Positions 7,057-14,801 of a stretch of DNA of 16,916 bases are shown in pieces. The stretch comes from Methanocellales archaeon. GTDB lineage: Archaea > Halobacteriota > UBA148 > JAJOKI01. Position 1 is the stretch's first letter, and every line of letters starts with the position of its first letter. The notes under the pieces were generated by a model. That model ran no database searches and was not told the origin of the DNA. It saw nothing but the letters and a program-made list of their open reading frames with translations. Location: assembly GCA_021129915.1 (NCBI GenBank), contig JAJOKI010000071.1, positions 1 through 16,916 of the forward strand, in the 5' to 3' direction. The translations under genes and the position numbers were made by a program.

Positions 7057-9387
7057 ATGCTCTATACAAGGCGCCCCCTCCCTTTTGAATTATATGATGT
7101 CAATTTAAATGATGCAAATGGTCGGCAGCTAAAAGAGATAAGCGCAGAACTGGGGCTGGCGCTCAGTCTGAGCGAGATGAAACGAATACAGGAATACTTC
7201 ACTAAAAAAAACAGAAATCCGACCGATATCGAACTTCAGTCACTGGGCCAGGCATGGTCGGAACATTGCTGCTATAAGAGCTCGAAATCAATTTTGAAGC
7301 AATTCATCTTCGGCATAGATGCGCCGCAAAATCTCCTCCTGGGAGAGGACGCGGGCGTCGTCGAGTTCGATGACGAGCATGTATATGTGGTCGCACTGGA
7401 ATCGCACAACCATCCATCCGCGATAGAGCCGTATGGCGGTGCTGCGACAGGGGTCGGCGGAATCGTAAGGGATGTGGTTTGCATGGGGGCGCAACCTATT
7501 GCGTTGGCCGATTCGCTGTTCTTTGGACCACTGGACCTTCCGCACCAAAAGCTTCCGAAGGGCATCAAACACCCCCTCTATCTATTTTCAGGGGTGGTAG
7601 CTGGCATCAGAGATTACGGAAATAGAATCGGCATCCCGACGACTACGGGGATGGTGGCTTTCGACGATGGTTATCTCGGAAATTGTCTGGTGAATGTAGG
7701 CTGTGTCGGCATCGCGAAGAAAAAACACATCATCAGAAGCAGGGTCAAAAGACCGGGAGATGTGTTCGTACTGGCAGGCGGAAGGACAGGGAGAGATGGA
7801 GTACATGGTGTCACGTTCGCATCTATGGAATTGACTGAAACGTCAGAAGAGGTATCAAGGGGAGCGGTTCAGCTTGGAGACCCGATTACGAAGGAGCCGC
7901 TGATCCATGCCTGTTTGGAGGCAAATGAGCGAGGATTGTTGAATGGGATGAAGGACCTCGGTGGTGGCGGACTGTCCTGTGTTATCGGCGAGATGGCGCT
8001 GGCAGGCGGTTGTGGTGCCAACATCCAGTTGGATGAGGTCCCACTCAAAGAAGGGGGGATGGCACCGTGGGAGATCTGGATCTCGGAATCACAGGAACGC
8101 ATGATGCTGGCAGTCGATCCAAAAAATCTTGAGGAAGTATTAAAAATCTTCGATGACTGGGACATTCTCGCAACCGCCATAGGAATTGTCGTGCCAGAAA
8201 AGACGCTGAGGCTTTTCTATCAAGACGAGAAAATCTTCGAGATGGACTTGGAATTTCTCATAGATGGGCCGACCTACTGTAAATCGCACAGGATTAAAAA
8301 AGTGGAAAGGGTAGGGCAGGAGGAGAAATTATTCAAAGAACCACAAGACTACGACCACGTCTTATTGAATTTATTGTCATCGCCCTGCATCGCAAGCAAG
8401 GAATGGGTCATCCGGCAATACGACCATGAGGTGCGGGCATCCACGGTCCTGAAACCTATGCAGGGTATCATTGGACTGCAAACTCATGGAGACGCTGTCG
8501 TCATAAAGCCGTTGGAAGCGTCGTACAGGGGTTTGGCACTCAGCGCAGATGTAAACCCCCAGTACACTAAGATAGACCCATACTGGGGCTCAGCGTCTGC
8601 TATCGATGAGGTGTGCAGAAACTTGACCGCCGTCGGCGCGATACCGCACTCATTTGCGGACTGCCTGAATTTCGGGAACCCGGATAAGCCAGAAAGGCTG
8701 GGCGAGTTGTACGAGGCGGCAAGGGGTCTTGGATTCGTAGCAAAAGCCCTCGGCATCCCATTCGTATCGGGAAATGTCAGCCTTTATAACGAGGGCCCTA
8801 CCGGGACCATAGCACCAACTCCGACCGTTCTCGGCGTGGGCATCGTGCCCGACATCAGACAGTGTATCACAACCGATTTAAAGGGGAACGGAAATTCAAT
8901 ATATCTGATTGGAAAAACCCACAGAGAACTCGGCGGCTCGGCGTACTCCAAACTCATGCAGGCCGCTGCGATGGTCGTTCCAAGGGTTGACCCGTGTGTT
9001 TTGAAAAAACGCATGAATGCCCTTCTGTCTGCGATTCACAATGGTCTCGTATTGTCCTGTCATGATGTCTCTGAAGGCGGAATTGCAGTATGCCTGGCCG
9101 AGATGATGATGGGCGGAGATATTGGGGCAAATGTCGATATCAGCGAAATTGCAAATTTGAGAAGTGATTATAAATTATTTTCCGAATCGAATACGCGGTG
9201 GGTTGTTGAGGTGAAACGCGGCATGGCAGATGAGTTTGAAAAAACATTCGAGGACCTCCCGCTTTTCGAAATTGGGGAGGTCGGAGGAAACAAGCTATTA
9301 ATAGCGGATGACAGGGAGTTAATCGACTTGTCGGTAGATGATATGCGAAGCGTCTGGAAAAAGCCGATTTACGATTATATGGGATGA
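7057..9387 (+). CDS. purL: FGAM synthetase large subunit PurL
   Basis: PurL is the ATP-dependent synthetase subunit that converts FGAR and ammonia (delivered by PurQ) to FGAM. Visible signatures include [13 protein letters not shown] with the catalytic H70, [20 protein letters not shown] and [20 protein letters not shown]. Later come [17 protein letters not shown] and, in the second half, [20 protein letters not shown]. The protein is a small-type PurL of 776 residues, slightly longer than the common 720-750, and intact. The ATG at 7057 is preceded by AAGGTGATGCC, a near-perfect archaeal ribosome binding site that overlaps the purS stop, so coupling is likely. purQ begins 6 bases after the stop. 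Confidence 0.95.
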   Translation: MLYTRRPLPFELYDVNLNDANGRQLKEISAELGLALSLSEMKRIQEYFTKKNRNPTDIELQSLGQAWSEHCCYKSSKSILKQFIFGIDAPQNLLLGEDAGVVEFDDEHVYVVALESHNHPSAIEPYGGAATGVGGIVRDVVCMGAQPIALADSLFFGPLDLPHQKLPKGIKHPLYLFSGVVAGIRDYGNRIGIPTTTGMVAFDDGYLGNCLVNVGCVGIAKKKHIIRSRVKRPGDVFVLAGGRTGRDGVHGVTFASMELTETSEEVSRGAVQLGDPITKEPLIHACLEANERGLLNGMKDLGGGGLSCVIGEMALAGGCGANIQLDEVPLKEGGMAPWEIWISESQERMMLAVDPKNLEEVLKIFDDWDILATAIGIVVPEKTLRLFYQDEKIFEMDLEFLIDGPTYCKSHRIKKVERVGQEEKLFKEPQDYDHVLLNLLSSPCIASKEWVIRQYDHEVRASTVLKPMQGIIGLQTHGDAVVIKPLEASYRGLALSADVNPQYTKIDPYWGSASAIDEVCRNLTAVGAIPHSFADCLNFGNPDKPERLGELYEAARGLGFVAKALGIPFVSGNVSLYNEGPTGTIAPTPTVLGVGIVPDIRQCITTDLKGNGNSIYLIGKTHRELGGSAYSKLMQAAAMVVPRVDPCVLKKRMNALLSAIHNGLVLSCHDVSEGGIAVCLAEMMMGGDIGANVDISEIANLRSDYKLFSESNTRWVVEVKRGMADEFEKTFEDLPLFEIGEVGGNKLLIADDRELIDLSVDDMRSVWKKPIYDYMG

Positions 9388-9393
9388 AAAATC

Positions 9394-10221
9394 ATGAATG
9401 TAGAAGACATCAATATCTGCATTCTGCGGATAGAGGGAACAAACAACGAGCAGGAGATGTATCTTGCGTTCAAGCGTTTGGGTGCAAAGCCCGAGTTGGT
9501 TCATCTGAAGCAGCTGACTGGCGAGGTCGCTGAGGCGGGGCGCAGGGACCTGTTCGATTATCAGTGCTTGATGATTCCAGGCGGCTTTTCCTCAGGTGAT
9601 TACGTTAGGGCAGGAGCTATCCTGGCAGCCAGAATGAAAAGCGCCATGAAGGACGATTTGACCAAATTCGCTGAGGCTGGTTACCCAATCGGGGGCATAT
9701 GCAACGGATTTCAGGTGCTGGTTGAACTCGGGCTTCTGCCTGCATTTGATGAAATCATGACCGATTGCCCAGAGGCATGTCTGACGACCAACGACTCGGC
9801 GAGATTTGAGTGCAGGCCGACCCTTCTGAGACATGAAAATAAGGGGAATTGTGTTTTTACTGGAAGGATACCAGAAAAGGATATCCTGTTGATGCCATCT
9901 GCACATGCCGAGGGGAAAATCATCTTTCCACCGCAGGAACGGGGTCGGCATCTGCAACGTCTAATTGACAACGACCAAGTCGTCTTTCGATATGTAAGCC
10001 CAGAAGGAGACTATGCTGGATACCCATGGAATCCCAATGGTTCCGTGTACAACATCGCAGGGATATGCAATCCAGAAGGGAACGTCTTTGGAATGATGCC
10101 ACATCCAGAGAGGGTGTTTTTTGGTCATCAACATCCAGACTGGACGAGAACCAACAAAGAAAATGGGGACGGTAGGGCGATATTTGTGTCTGTCCTGGAA
10201 TATATCAGGGGAAAATTTTAG
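9394..10221 (+). CDS. purQ: FGAM synthetase glutaminase subunit PurQ
   Basis: PurQ is the class I glutamine amidotransferase that supplies ammonia to PurL. The triad is visible: nucleophile C103 in GGICNGFQVLVELGLLP, and H237 and E239 in MMPHPERVFFG. The N-terminal strand ICILRIEGTNNEQEM and the loop MIPGGFSSGDYVRAGAILAAR are typical. At 275 residues it is the longer archaeal form, with an insertion around residues 120-215. The start is ATG at 9394, 6 bases after the purL stop. It ends the purSLQ operon and converges with the cytochrome c maturation cluster across 36 bases. Confidence 0.95.
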   Translation: MNVEDINICILRIEGTNNEQEMYLAFKRLGAKPELVHLKQLTGEVAEAGRRDLFDYQCLMIPGGFSSGDYVRAGAILAARMKSAMKDDLTKFAEAGYPIGGICNGFQVLVELGLLPAFDEIMTDCPEACLTTNDSARFECRPTLLRHENKGNCVFTGRIPEKDILLMPSAHAEGKIIFPPQERGRHLQRLIDNDQVVFRYVSPEGDYAGYPWNPNGSVYNIAGICNPEGNVFGMMPHPERVFFGHQHPDWTRTNKENGDGRAIFVSVLEYIRGKF

Positions 10222-10257
10222 TCTCTAACCACAGGAATTGCACTGACCTTTACGCCC

Positions 10258-11271
10258 CTACCCCATCTCATCCAATCTTCTCATTATTTTTATGGCTTCA
10301 TCCTCGTATTCTGATTTGAGTTCCTGATATTCATTCTTTGTAATGGTTCCTGCCTTGTAGTCGTCCTCTATCTGTTTTAGCACCGATATCAGCACATCCT
10401 TCTTCCCTTTCAGTTCTGCAACATCCTCTCTTATCTCATCCAATTTTTTCATTATCTTGATGACCTGATTCTCATATTCGGATTTGAGCTCTCGATACTC
10501 TACTTCTGATATCTCTCCCGCCCTGTGGTCGTTCTCTATCTGGTTCAACGTCGATAGCAATGCTTCCTTCCTGTACTCCAGCTCCTCGCGCCCCTCTTTT
10601 TTAATTCCCCTGTTTTTTAAGATGGGCAGTGCTATGAGCATCATCACCAAGGCAATACCTCCCGCATATTTAGCTGCTGTGTAAACTTCCGTCCACTTCA
10701 TCACAAGCTCCACCATCTGCGGGGGCATGTTGACCCCGACAAATAGTGCGACGTTCATACCTACCGCCTCATCGTATCCGCTCTCCTGCATGACCATCAA
10801 GTCCGCAGTACTGGCCATCACATCTTTTTCAGTCATGACGGTCAAGATGAGCCTGCCCGTAGGATATTGCAGTTCTTTTTCAAAAATGGAATTTTTCCAT
10901 ATAAATCCTGAGACCTGAGGCATCACCGTGTAAACCAATCCCACCCTTACCGATTCGCCAGGGAGCAACACGAGCGACCAACAAACATGGGCGCCTTCTC
11001 CACCGTGAACATGATAATGCCCAGTAGCGGATTTAACGCGAGCGTCACTTGGGATGCGTGCTATTACTTTACCTTCAAATACTTCATCGCCGACATTGCT
11101 GAACAACATCGACTCTGAAATGATTAACACTTCCCCCTCTTGTCTCACCTCGATGTCGTGTTCCATTACAACAATTTCACCCGCCGCCATGCCGGGCGGA
11201 GCGTTCTCTGCACTCGCCACCGCTACCAACATCAACGACAATGACAAGAGAATGGCAATATTTAACTTCAC
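10258..11271 (-). CDS. ccm-linked membrane protein, His cluster plus tandem helical repeats
   Basis: This 337-residue protein belongs to no family I can name. Its layout is clear: a signal peptide (1-21, ending VASAEN), an extracytoplasmic beta-rich domain (about 25-195), one membrane helix (about 199-218), and a charged helical tail. The outer domain holds H85, H87, H89, H95 and C97 within GHYHVHGGEGAHVCW, a plausible heme or metal ligand set. The tail holds two copies of a roughly 45-residue unit (about 236-280 and 292-336). Each has the pattern QIExDxxAGxIxxxEYxELKSEYExxxIKIMxxLDE, reminiscent of the short helical segments in CcmI-type proteins. The start is GTG at 11271, sharing GTGA with the stop of the ccmF C-half and preceded by AGGGGGG, so it is the last gene of the ccm operon. 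A role in cytochrome c maturation is inferred from position. Confidence 0.75.
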   Translation of the reverse strand: MKLNIAILLSLSLMLVAVASAENAPPGMAAGEIVVMEHDIEVRQEGEVLIISESMLFSNVGDEVFEGKVIARIPSDARVKSATGHYHVHGGEGAHVCWSLVLLPGESVRVGLVYTVMPQVSGFIWKNSIFEKELQYPTGRLILTVMTEKDVMASTADLMVMQESGYDEAVGMNVALFVGVNMPPQMVELVMKWTEVYTAAKYAGGIALVMMLIALPILKNRGIKKEGREELEYRKEALLSTLNQIENDHRAGEISEVEYRELKSEYENQVIKIMKKLDEIREDVAELKGKKDVLISVLKQIEDDYKAGTITKNEYQELKSEYEDEAIKIMRRLDEMG

Positions 11272-11906
11272 GCGCCCCCCTCTCTAAGTTTTTTAAGCTC
11301 TTCCTGGAGCTGTTTTTTATACTTCTTCTTGACGTCCCTCTTTCTGATGTATTTGACCCCAATAGGTTCTTTAGTGCAGACATAAAATGCTGCTACACAT
11401 CCAGCACTTAAGACTAAGCAGCCGGACCACATGATCCCATCTGCGTACACGATCCCATATGCATCAAGGATGACCCCTATGAGTGTAATAGCCAACCCGA
11501 GATGTGCAATGTGGGATGTAGGAACCCTTGTGTGTTTTAATCCCTTGCTTAGTATGCTCGTAAGATTAACATATAGCTGTATAAGACATAGAGCTGAAAT
11601 AGCTATCAAAAGTAGGAGGAGAAATTTTGTCCAATCTGATACAATGCCCACGACAAGGCCCGATAAGACGATAAAGGTACCAACATCAAACACCCTGGGT
11701 GATGGAACTAACCCCCGCAAGGAACAATAGACCAGAAGGCTGGAGAAGACGATGACCCATGGCATCAATATGGCATTGTACCATTCAGGCACCGTGCCAA
11801 CCACAAATATACCATAAACAAGAATCGCGGTTATCACTGAAAGTGTGATGACAAAAAGAACAACCAATGTGAACAGGATATCACTACCACTTTTTATGCC
11901 TACCAT
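11268..11906 (-). CDS. ccmF: CcmF-like heme lyase, C-terminal half (split gene)
   Basis: This 212-residue integral membrane protein matches the second half of CcmF, the subunit that attaches heme from CcmE to apocytochrome c. Evidence is VGTVPEWYNAILMPWVIVFS (compare VGxxFYNxxxxP in CcmF) at about 36-55 and SHIAHLGLAITLIGVILDAY at 131-150, the conserved helix carrying histidine ligands (H132, H135). About six hydrophobic helices are visible, and the tail (185-212) is strongly basic. It starts 13 bases after the stop of the N-half, with AGGTGGTGG before the ATG. Bacterial CcmF is one chain of about 650 residues; here two chains totalling about 495 residues probably assemble. The large extracytoplasmic part of bacterial CcmF appears missing or shortened. 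Confidence 0.72.
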   Translation of the reverse strand: MVGIKSGSDILFTLVVLFVITLSVITAILVYGIFVVGTVPEWYNAILMPWVIVFSSLLVYCSLRGLVPSPRVFDVGTFIVLSGLVVGIVSDWTKFLLLLLIAISALCLIQLYVNLTSILSKGLKHTRVPTSHIAHLGLAITLIGVILDAYGIVYADGIMWSGCLVLSAGCVAAFYVCTKEPIGVKYIRKRDVKKKYKKQLQEELKKLREGGA

Positions 11907-11919
11907 TCGTCCACCACCT

Positions 11920-12771
11920 CTACCTCGTCCACGGCATAACCAGTATTTCCAATATGAAATATGAAAATGCTAATAAGATGCATCCTATTATGCCGAGCAT
12001 TATGGTGATCGTCTCCATATTTTCATCTTTTTCCATCAATCGCCTTGTGTGAATACAAACCGTCCATACTACCCAAGGAACCAGTGGAGCGGTTTCTATG
12101 GGGTCCCATGCCCAGTATATCGGATCCGGTGCACCCCAATGCGTCACCGATATCTTGTAGATCCAGATACCGCCAATTATTATGCCCAAGGTCAGGAACA
12201 AGTAGCTAGCCATTAGAAAAGGGTATGTAAACTCATCCCACCGCCGATCCTCTGTTATGAGGAATCCTATATATCCAGCAAATGCCACCATCATTAGGCT
12301 CCTGCTCGCGAATAGTGTGAGGGGATGTGCAAGTAGTAATGATGTATATGCAAGACAGCAAGGGCATAGCGTACGGATTCCATATGGATCATAGTAAAAT
12401 ACAAGGAAATATATGATGACAAGCGATGCTAAGTTGAGTACTGCCGGAGTATACCTAAGAAGTGGTAGATCATCTTCCCTATATCTCCGTCTAACCCAGA
12501 AATAGCAGAGATATGTTCCCCAAACCCAGAGTGCTAGACTACCACCCCTACCCATTACCGCCATGGGTAATGGCGACTCGGGATCTCCTCTTACCAAAAT
12601 CATGTGACCACGAATAACAAAAAATATAGTGATAAGAATAAAACCTGTTAGCATAGCAAAAATAGTTAGCTTATCCCAATAAGGCTCCTTCCTAAACAGG
12701 TAAGCTATGCTTGCACCGCTAGCTATGACAACTGCGACCATTATTAGTATTGGAATACTTTCAACTAACAT
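11920..12771 (-). CDS. ccmF: CcmF-like heme lyase, N-terminal half with WWD motif
   Basis: This 283-residue multi-spanning membrane protein belongs to the heme-handling (CcmF/CcmC/CcsA) superfamily. The WWD domain is HWGAPDPIYWAWDPIETAP (211-229) followed by PWVVWT; the usual WGxYWAWDPxE core is lengthened by three or four residues. GRGGSLALWVWGTY (74-87) matches the CcmF segment GxEGSxLLWxW, and LLLAHPLTLFASRSLMMVAF (145-164) matches the segment with a conserved HP. A CPCC motif (136-139) precedes it and is not usual there. The start is ATG at 12771, chosen because AGGAGG lies 6 bases upstream; a GTG ten codons earlier has no such support. Its own TATA element is at 12855-12867. CcmF rather than CcmC is preferred because the second half follows directly. 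Confidence 0.78.
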   Translation of the reverse strand: MLVESIPILIMVAVVIASGASIAYLFRKEPYWDKLTIFAMLTGFILITIFFVIRGHMILVRGDPESPLPMAVMGRGGSLALWVWGTYLCYFWVRRRYREDDLPLLRYTPAVLNLASLVIIYFLVFYYDPYGIRTLCPCCLAYTSLLLAHPLTLFASRSLMMVAFAGYIGFLITEDRRWDEFTYPFLMASYLFLTLGIIIGGIWIYKISVTHWGAPDPIYWAWDPIETAPLVPWVVWTVCIHTRRLMEKDENMETITIMLGIIGCILLAFSYFILEILVMPWTR

Positions 12772-12854
12772 CGATATCCTCCTAAATGTGGAGATCGTCA
12801 CTCTTTTCGGTTTTGTTGCATCATAACATTTTTATCAATCCATACGTTTCAAAA

Positions 12855-12867
12855 TTATTTATAGTTT
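12855..12867 (-). promoter_or_regulatory. TATA element upstream of the split ccmF genes
   Basis: The minus strand reads AAACTATAAATAATTTTG, a strong archaeal TATA box. A start near 12835 would give a leader of about 60 bases before the ATG at 12771. It suggests that ccmF and the accessory gene can be transcribed independently of ccmD-ccmE. Confidence 0.55.
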
Positions 12868-12898
12868 AGTGTTTCCCTTCCATTTGAGGTTTGAAGAA

Positions 12899-13277
12899 CT
12901 ATATCAGATGGGCAATGGAACCCTTGTTACCGCCCCAACATGAGACAGGGGGGCTGTAGAGCGATTCTTCGCCTGGCTGTTAACATACCAGGCATTCATC
13001 AATCTGGCCAACATCCTCATCCTATGGAGGGTTTTGAGTTCGGTATCTAAAAACATCGCTCTCCAATATTTGAAGTCTCTCTGTTTTTTTGAACCGCTGA
13101 TGGGCATGGATAAGGAGCATCGCCAGAACAGCGAGAAGGAAGTTTTTAAGGGGAAGTCTGGCGAGGCTATTCTAGAAGAAGGTAGAAGGAGTGTAAGGAA
13201 AGCAAGAGCAGCCCACCAAATATAACTACAGGAAGCCATTTGAGGACTATAGCATCAATTATATCATCACTCATCAT
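12899..13277 (-). pseudogene. Broken two-helix membrane protein gene between ccmE and ccmF
   Basis: The 518 bases between ccmE and ccmF hold no intact gene, but they do not look empty. A 36-codon frame starts at ATG 13277 behind a GGTGA site and ends at TAG 13169-13167. It encodes an acidic N-terminus and a hydrophobic helix (LKWLPVVIFGGLLLLSLHSF). One base further on, a second frame continues in kind (SLARLPLKNFLLAVLAMLLI, then HAHQRFKKTERLQILESD) to TAG at 13024-13022. That same frame goes on past this TAG and a TAA (12982-12980) to 12899, through protein-like text including DECLVC and a GEESLYSPPVSCW stretch. The simplest reading is a decayed gene with one frameshift and two stops. The first 36 codons alone could still be a real micro-protein (13167-13277). 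The original family is not recognised. Confidence 0.4.
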
Positions 13278-13320
13278 AACAATTCACCGATATCCTTATC
13301 CCACCAACGCATCCCTTTTT

Positions 13321-13692
13321 TCACGAGCCTACCCTACCAAGATACATCGTGGGACACGCAAATATTATTTTGCGAGCCTCTATTTTTTCATTTGAGATCA
13401 GCTTGCCGTAGACCACAACATCACCTCCCTCTGTGATATTGACTAACTCATCTCCAACATACTCGATCGTGATTTCTGATTTTCCATCTGTCAATACGAA
13501 CGAGATCGGGTTGACCTGGAGTGTGCCCTCCTTTACGGTACCCAAGACCTTTATGTCCCTTCCGATGTACTGTGGATCGGATATGACCTCGGTGACCGAG
13601 ATAAATCCTGTCGTGTCAACGCCCCACAGTCCTACGATCAACAATCCGACGATCGACAGCGCTCCGATGATCACTTTATCTCTTTTTTTCAA
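13321..13692 (-). CDS. ccmE: CcmE heme chaperone, CxxxY type
   Basis: CcmE receives heme covalently on the outer face of the membrane and passes it to the CcmF lyase. The 123-residue protein has one N-terminal membrane anchor (about 8-26), a small OB-fold domain with the family signatures FISVTEVISDP (30-40), IKVLGTVKEGTLQV (47-60), SFVLTDGKSEITIEYVGD (64-81) and EGGDVVVYGKL (88-98), and the heme-binding site CPTMY (C113, Y117). Most bacterial CcmE proteins have HxxxY there; the CxxxY variant is known from archaea and some sulfate reducers. The start is a TTG at 13692 behind GGAGGAGGT, sharing TTGA with the ccmD stop. A much longer open frame upstream is antisense to the nitroreductase and is not part of this gene. 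Confidence 0.88.
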   Translation of the reverse strand: MKKRDKVIIGALSIVGLLIVGLWGVDTTGFISVTEVISDPQYIGRDIKVLGTVKEGTLQVNPISFVLTDGKSEITIEYVGDELVNITEGGDVVVYGKLISNEKIEARKIIFACPTMYLGRVGS

Positions 13693-13817
13693 AGTACCTC
13701 CTCCCTTCTCTGTCCCTCTATCTTTCGTATCAACTTCGCCTTTTTTCTGTGAAGCAGAACCATATAGGTGATCAATACGGCCCAAGTTATCCCAAAGGCG
13801 CTTAATAGATATTCCAT
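13689..13817 (-). CDS. ccmD: CcmD-like small heme-exporter subunit
   Basis: This 42-residue protein is easy to miss because of its size. It has one N-terminal membrane helix (MEYLLSAFGITWAVLITYMV) followed by a basic, helical tail (LLHRKKAKLIRKIEGQ). That is the exact layout of CcmD, the small subunit that helps release heme-loaded CcmE from the CcmABC transporter. The position directly before ccmE, with a 4-base TTGA overlap, supports the call. CcmD sequences are too short and variable for motif proof, so the identification rests on size, topology and context. The start is ATG at 13817; the ribosome binding site is weak (AAGTG). Confidence 0.7.
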   Translation of the reverse strand: MEYLLSAFGITWAVLITYMVLLHRKKAKLIRKIEGQRREEVL

Positions 13818-13853
13818 AGCACTTACATTTGGATTCCCTTATCTTAAACTTTT

Positions 13854-13864
13854 GTAATATTTTC
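13854..13864 (-). promoter_or_regulatory. Candidate TATA element of ccmD-ccmE
   Basis: The minus strand reads GAAAATATTAC about 37 bases before the ccmD ATG, which would place the transcription start near 13833 with a leader of roughly 16 bases. It lies back to back with the nitroreductase promoter. Confidence 0.35.
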
Positions 13865-13883
13865 AGTGGCGACATATGGCGGA

Positions 13884-13895
13884 AAAAGATATATG
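13884..13895 (+). promoter_or_regulatory. Candidate TATA element of the nitroreductase gene
   Basis: The sequence AAAGATATATGA is centred about 30 bases before the ATG at 13921, so transcription would begin only a few bases before the start codon. Confidence 0.4.
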
Positions 13896-13920
13896 ATGTC
13901 GGTAAACGTTCTTTGGAATT

Positions 13921-14436
13921 ATGAACATCATGGATACTATTCGGAGCAGGAGAAGCATTCGAAAGTTCGGGGATGCCAGCGTCGAGGACGAAAAGATAGA
14001 CATCATACTCGATGCGGGCAGGTGGGCACCATCTGGCATGAACAATCAGCCATGGCAGTTCATCGTCGTGAAGGATGGGGAAACCATTGAAGAGGTGGCG
14101 GGGTGTACCACATATGGCGATATTGTCCGCTCTGCAAACCTTTTGATCGCCGTTTTCCTGGACAGAGACAGGATGTACGACGGGACGAAGGACACCATGG
14201 CAATAGGTGCATGCATCCAGAACATGCTTCTGGCGGCGCACTCGGTGGAATTGGGTGCGGTATGGCTGGGCGAGATACTCAACAGAAGGGAGAAGGTAAA
14301 TCAGATACTGAACGCCCCGGACTCTTTGAAGTTGATGGCGGTCATTGCCATTGGCTATCCTGTGGAGAGGGCAACATCTACGAGAAAGGCGCTGAGCGAG
14401 ATAGCACATCTGGAGCAGTACGGACATCCGTACTAA
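13921..14436 (+). CDS. Nitroreductase-family flavoprotein
   Basis: This 171-residue member of the FMN-dependent nitroreductase fold reduces small molecules with a reduced nicotinamide (or possibly another) donor; the substrate is not predictable. The flavin-binding signatures are SRRSIRKFGD (9-18), AGRWAPSGMNNQPWQFIVV (32-50), IGACIQNMLLAAHSVELGAV (96-115) and the closing AIGYPVE. Length and motif order are those of the short, single-domain members and the gene appears intact. It stands alone on its strand, divergent from ccmD-ccmE with about 100 bases between, and converges with the chorismate-lyase-like gene with only 2 bases between their stops. No functional link with either neighbour is evident. 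Confidence 0.88.
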   Translation: MNIMDTIRSRRSIRKFGDASVEDEKIDIILDAGRWAPSGMNNQPWQFIVVKDGETIEEVAGCTTYGDIVRSANLLIAVFLDRDRMYDGTKDTMAIGACIQNMLLAAHSVELGAVWLGEILNRREKVNQILNAPDSLKLMAVIAIGYPVERATSTRKALSEIAHLEQYGHPY

Positions 14437-14438
14437 AT

Positions 14439-14801
14439 TCATCGCTCAGAATATTCCTCGCGGATCTCCATCCAGACATCGCCCTCTATCTTGTAGCGCT
14501 TTGATAACCTATCGTTTGACAGGATATGGCGTTCAACATCGTACTTGTTGTCTCTTATGATATCGCCAATCGGAGCTTTCTGCTCGCGCACCTGACGTAG
14601 AAAAGCAGGGGGGTTATCCTTAGGGATTATGGCCGTCGATATAATCAGCGGCCCCCCATCTAAAACGAACTGCGCCCTCCTAATTATCGCATCACCCCTC
14701 TCATGCTGTTGAATGATCTCAAATTGAACTTTTTTAAACAGGCCCTTCACGAATTCTGTCGTGGACCGATTCGAGTTTAGCAGGTCTGAGTACCACGGCA
14801 T
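14439..14801 (-). CDS. Chorismate-lyase-like protein (DUF98/UbiC fold), short
   Basis: The 120-residue product resembles the archaeal DUF98 proteins related to chorismate pyruvate-lyase, which make 4-hydroxybenzoate, a proposed methanopterin precursor. Matching parts are the N-terminal LLNSNRSTTEFVKGLFKKV (compare LLxTDGSxTxxLE), IIRRAQFVLDGGPLIISTAI (RxVxL...PLxxAxS), the APIGDII loop, VERHILS, and RYKIEGDVWMEIREEY. The family's usual DG is NR here and the protein is short, so catalytic activity is doubtful. The same fold occurs in UTRA ligand-binding domains, an alternative. The start is ATG at 14801 behind GGGGGTG; the gene overlaps the tail of the decayed AMP phosphorylase. A longer open frame upstream (to 14936) is not homologous and lacks a start signal. 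Confidence 0.58.
   Translation of the reverse strand: MPWYSDLLNSNRSTTEFVKGLFKKVQFEIIQQHERGDAIIRRAQFVLDGGPLIISTAIIPKDNPPAFLRQVREQKAPIGDIIRDNKYDVERHILSNDRLSKRYKIEGDVWMEIREEYSER

Noticed and set aside
13022..13024. UAG read as pyrrolysine in the broken ccm-linked gene
   Set aside because: The same frame also contains a TAA shortly after and a frameshift is needed upstream, so recoding of UAG alone would not restore a gene.
13034..13225. A 63-codon plus-strand frame
   Set aside because: It is antisense to the membrane-gene remnant, charged and low in hydrophobic residues, with no ribosome binding site or recognisable domain.
12904..13239. A 111-codon minus-strand frame between ccmE and ccmF
   Set aside because: Its product is rich in serine and arginine with no helices matching a domain, and no start signal. 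The two other frames there give far more protein-like text.
13921..14436. Assigning the nitroreductase to F420 or cobalamin metabolism
   Set aside because: The motifs show only the general FMN fold; the nearby F420 genes are over 7 kb away and in a different operon.
13321..14442. A 373-codon minus-strand frame that contains ccmE at its end
   Set aside because: The part above 13692 is antisense to the nitroreductase and crosses ccmD in another frame; its residues look random. The TTG at 13692 with GGAGGAGGT is the real ccmE start.
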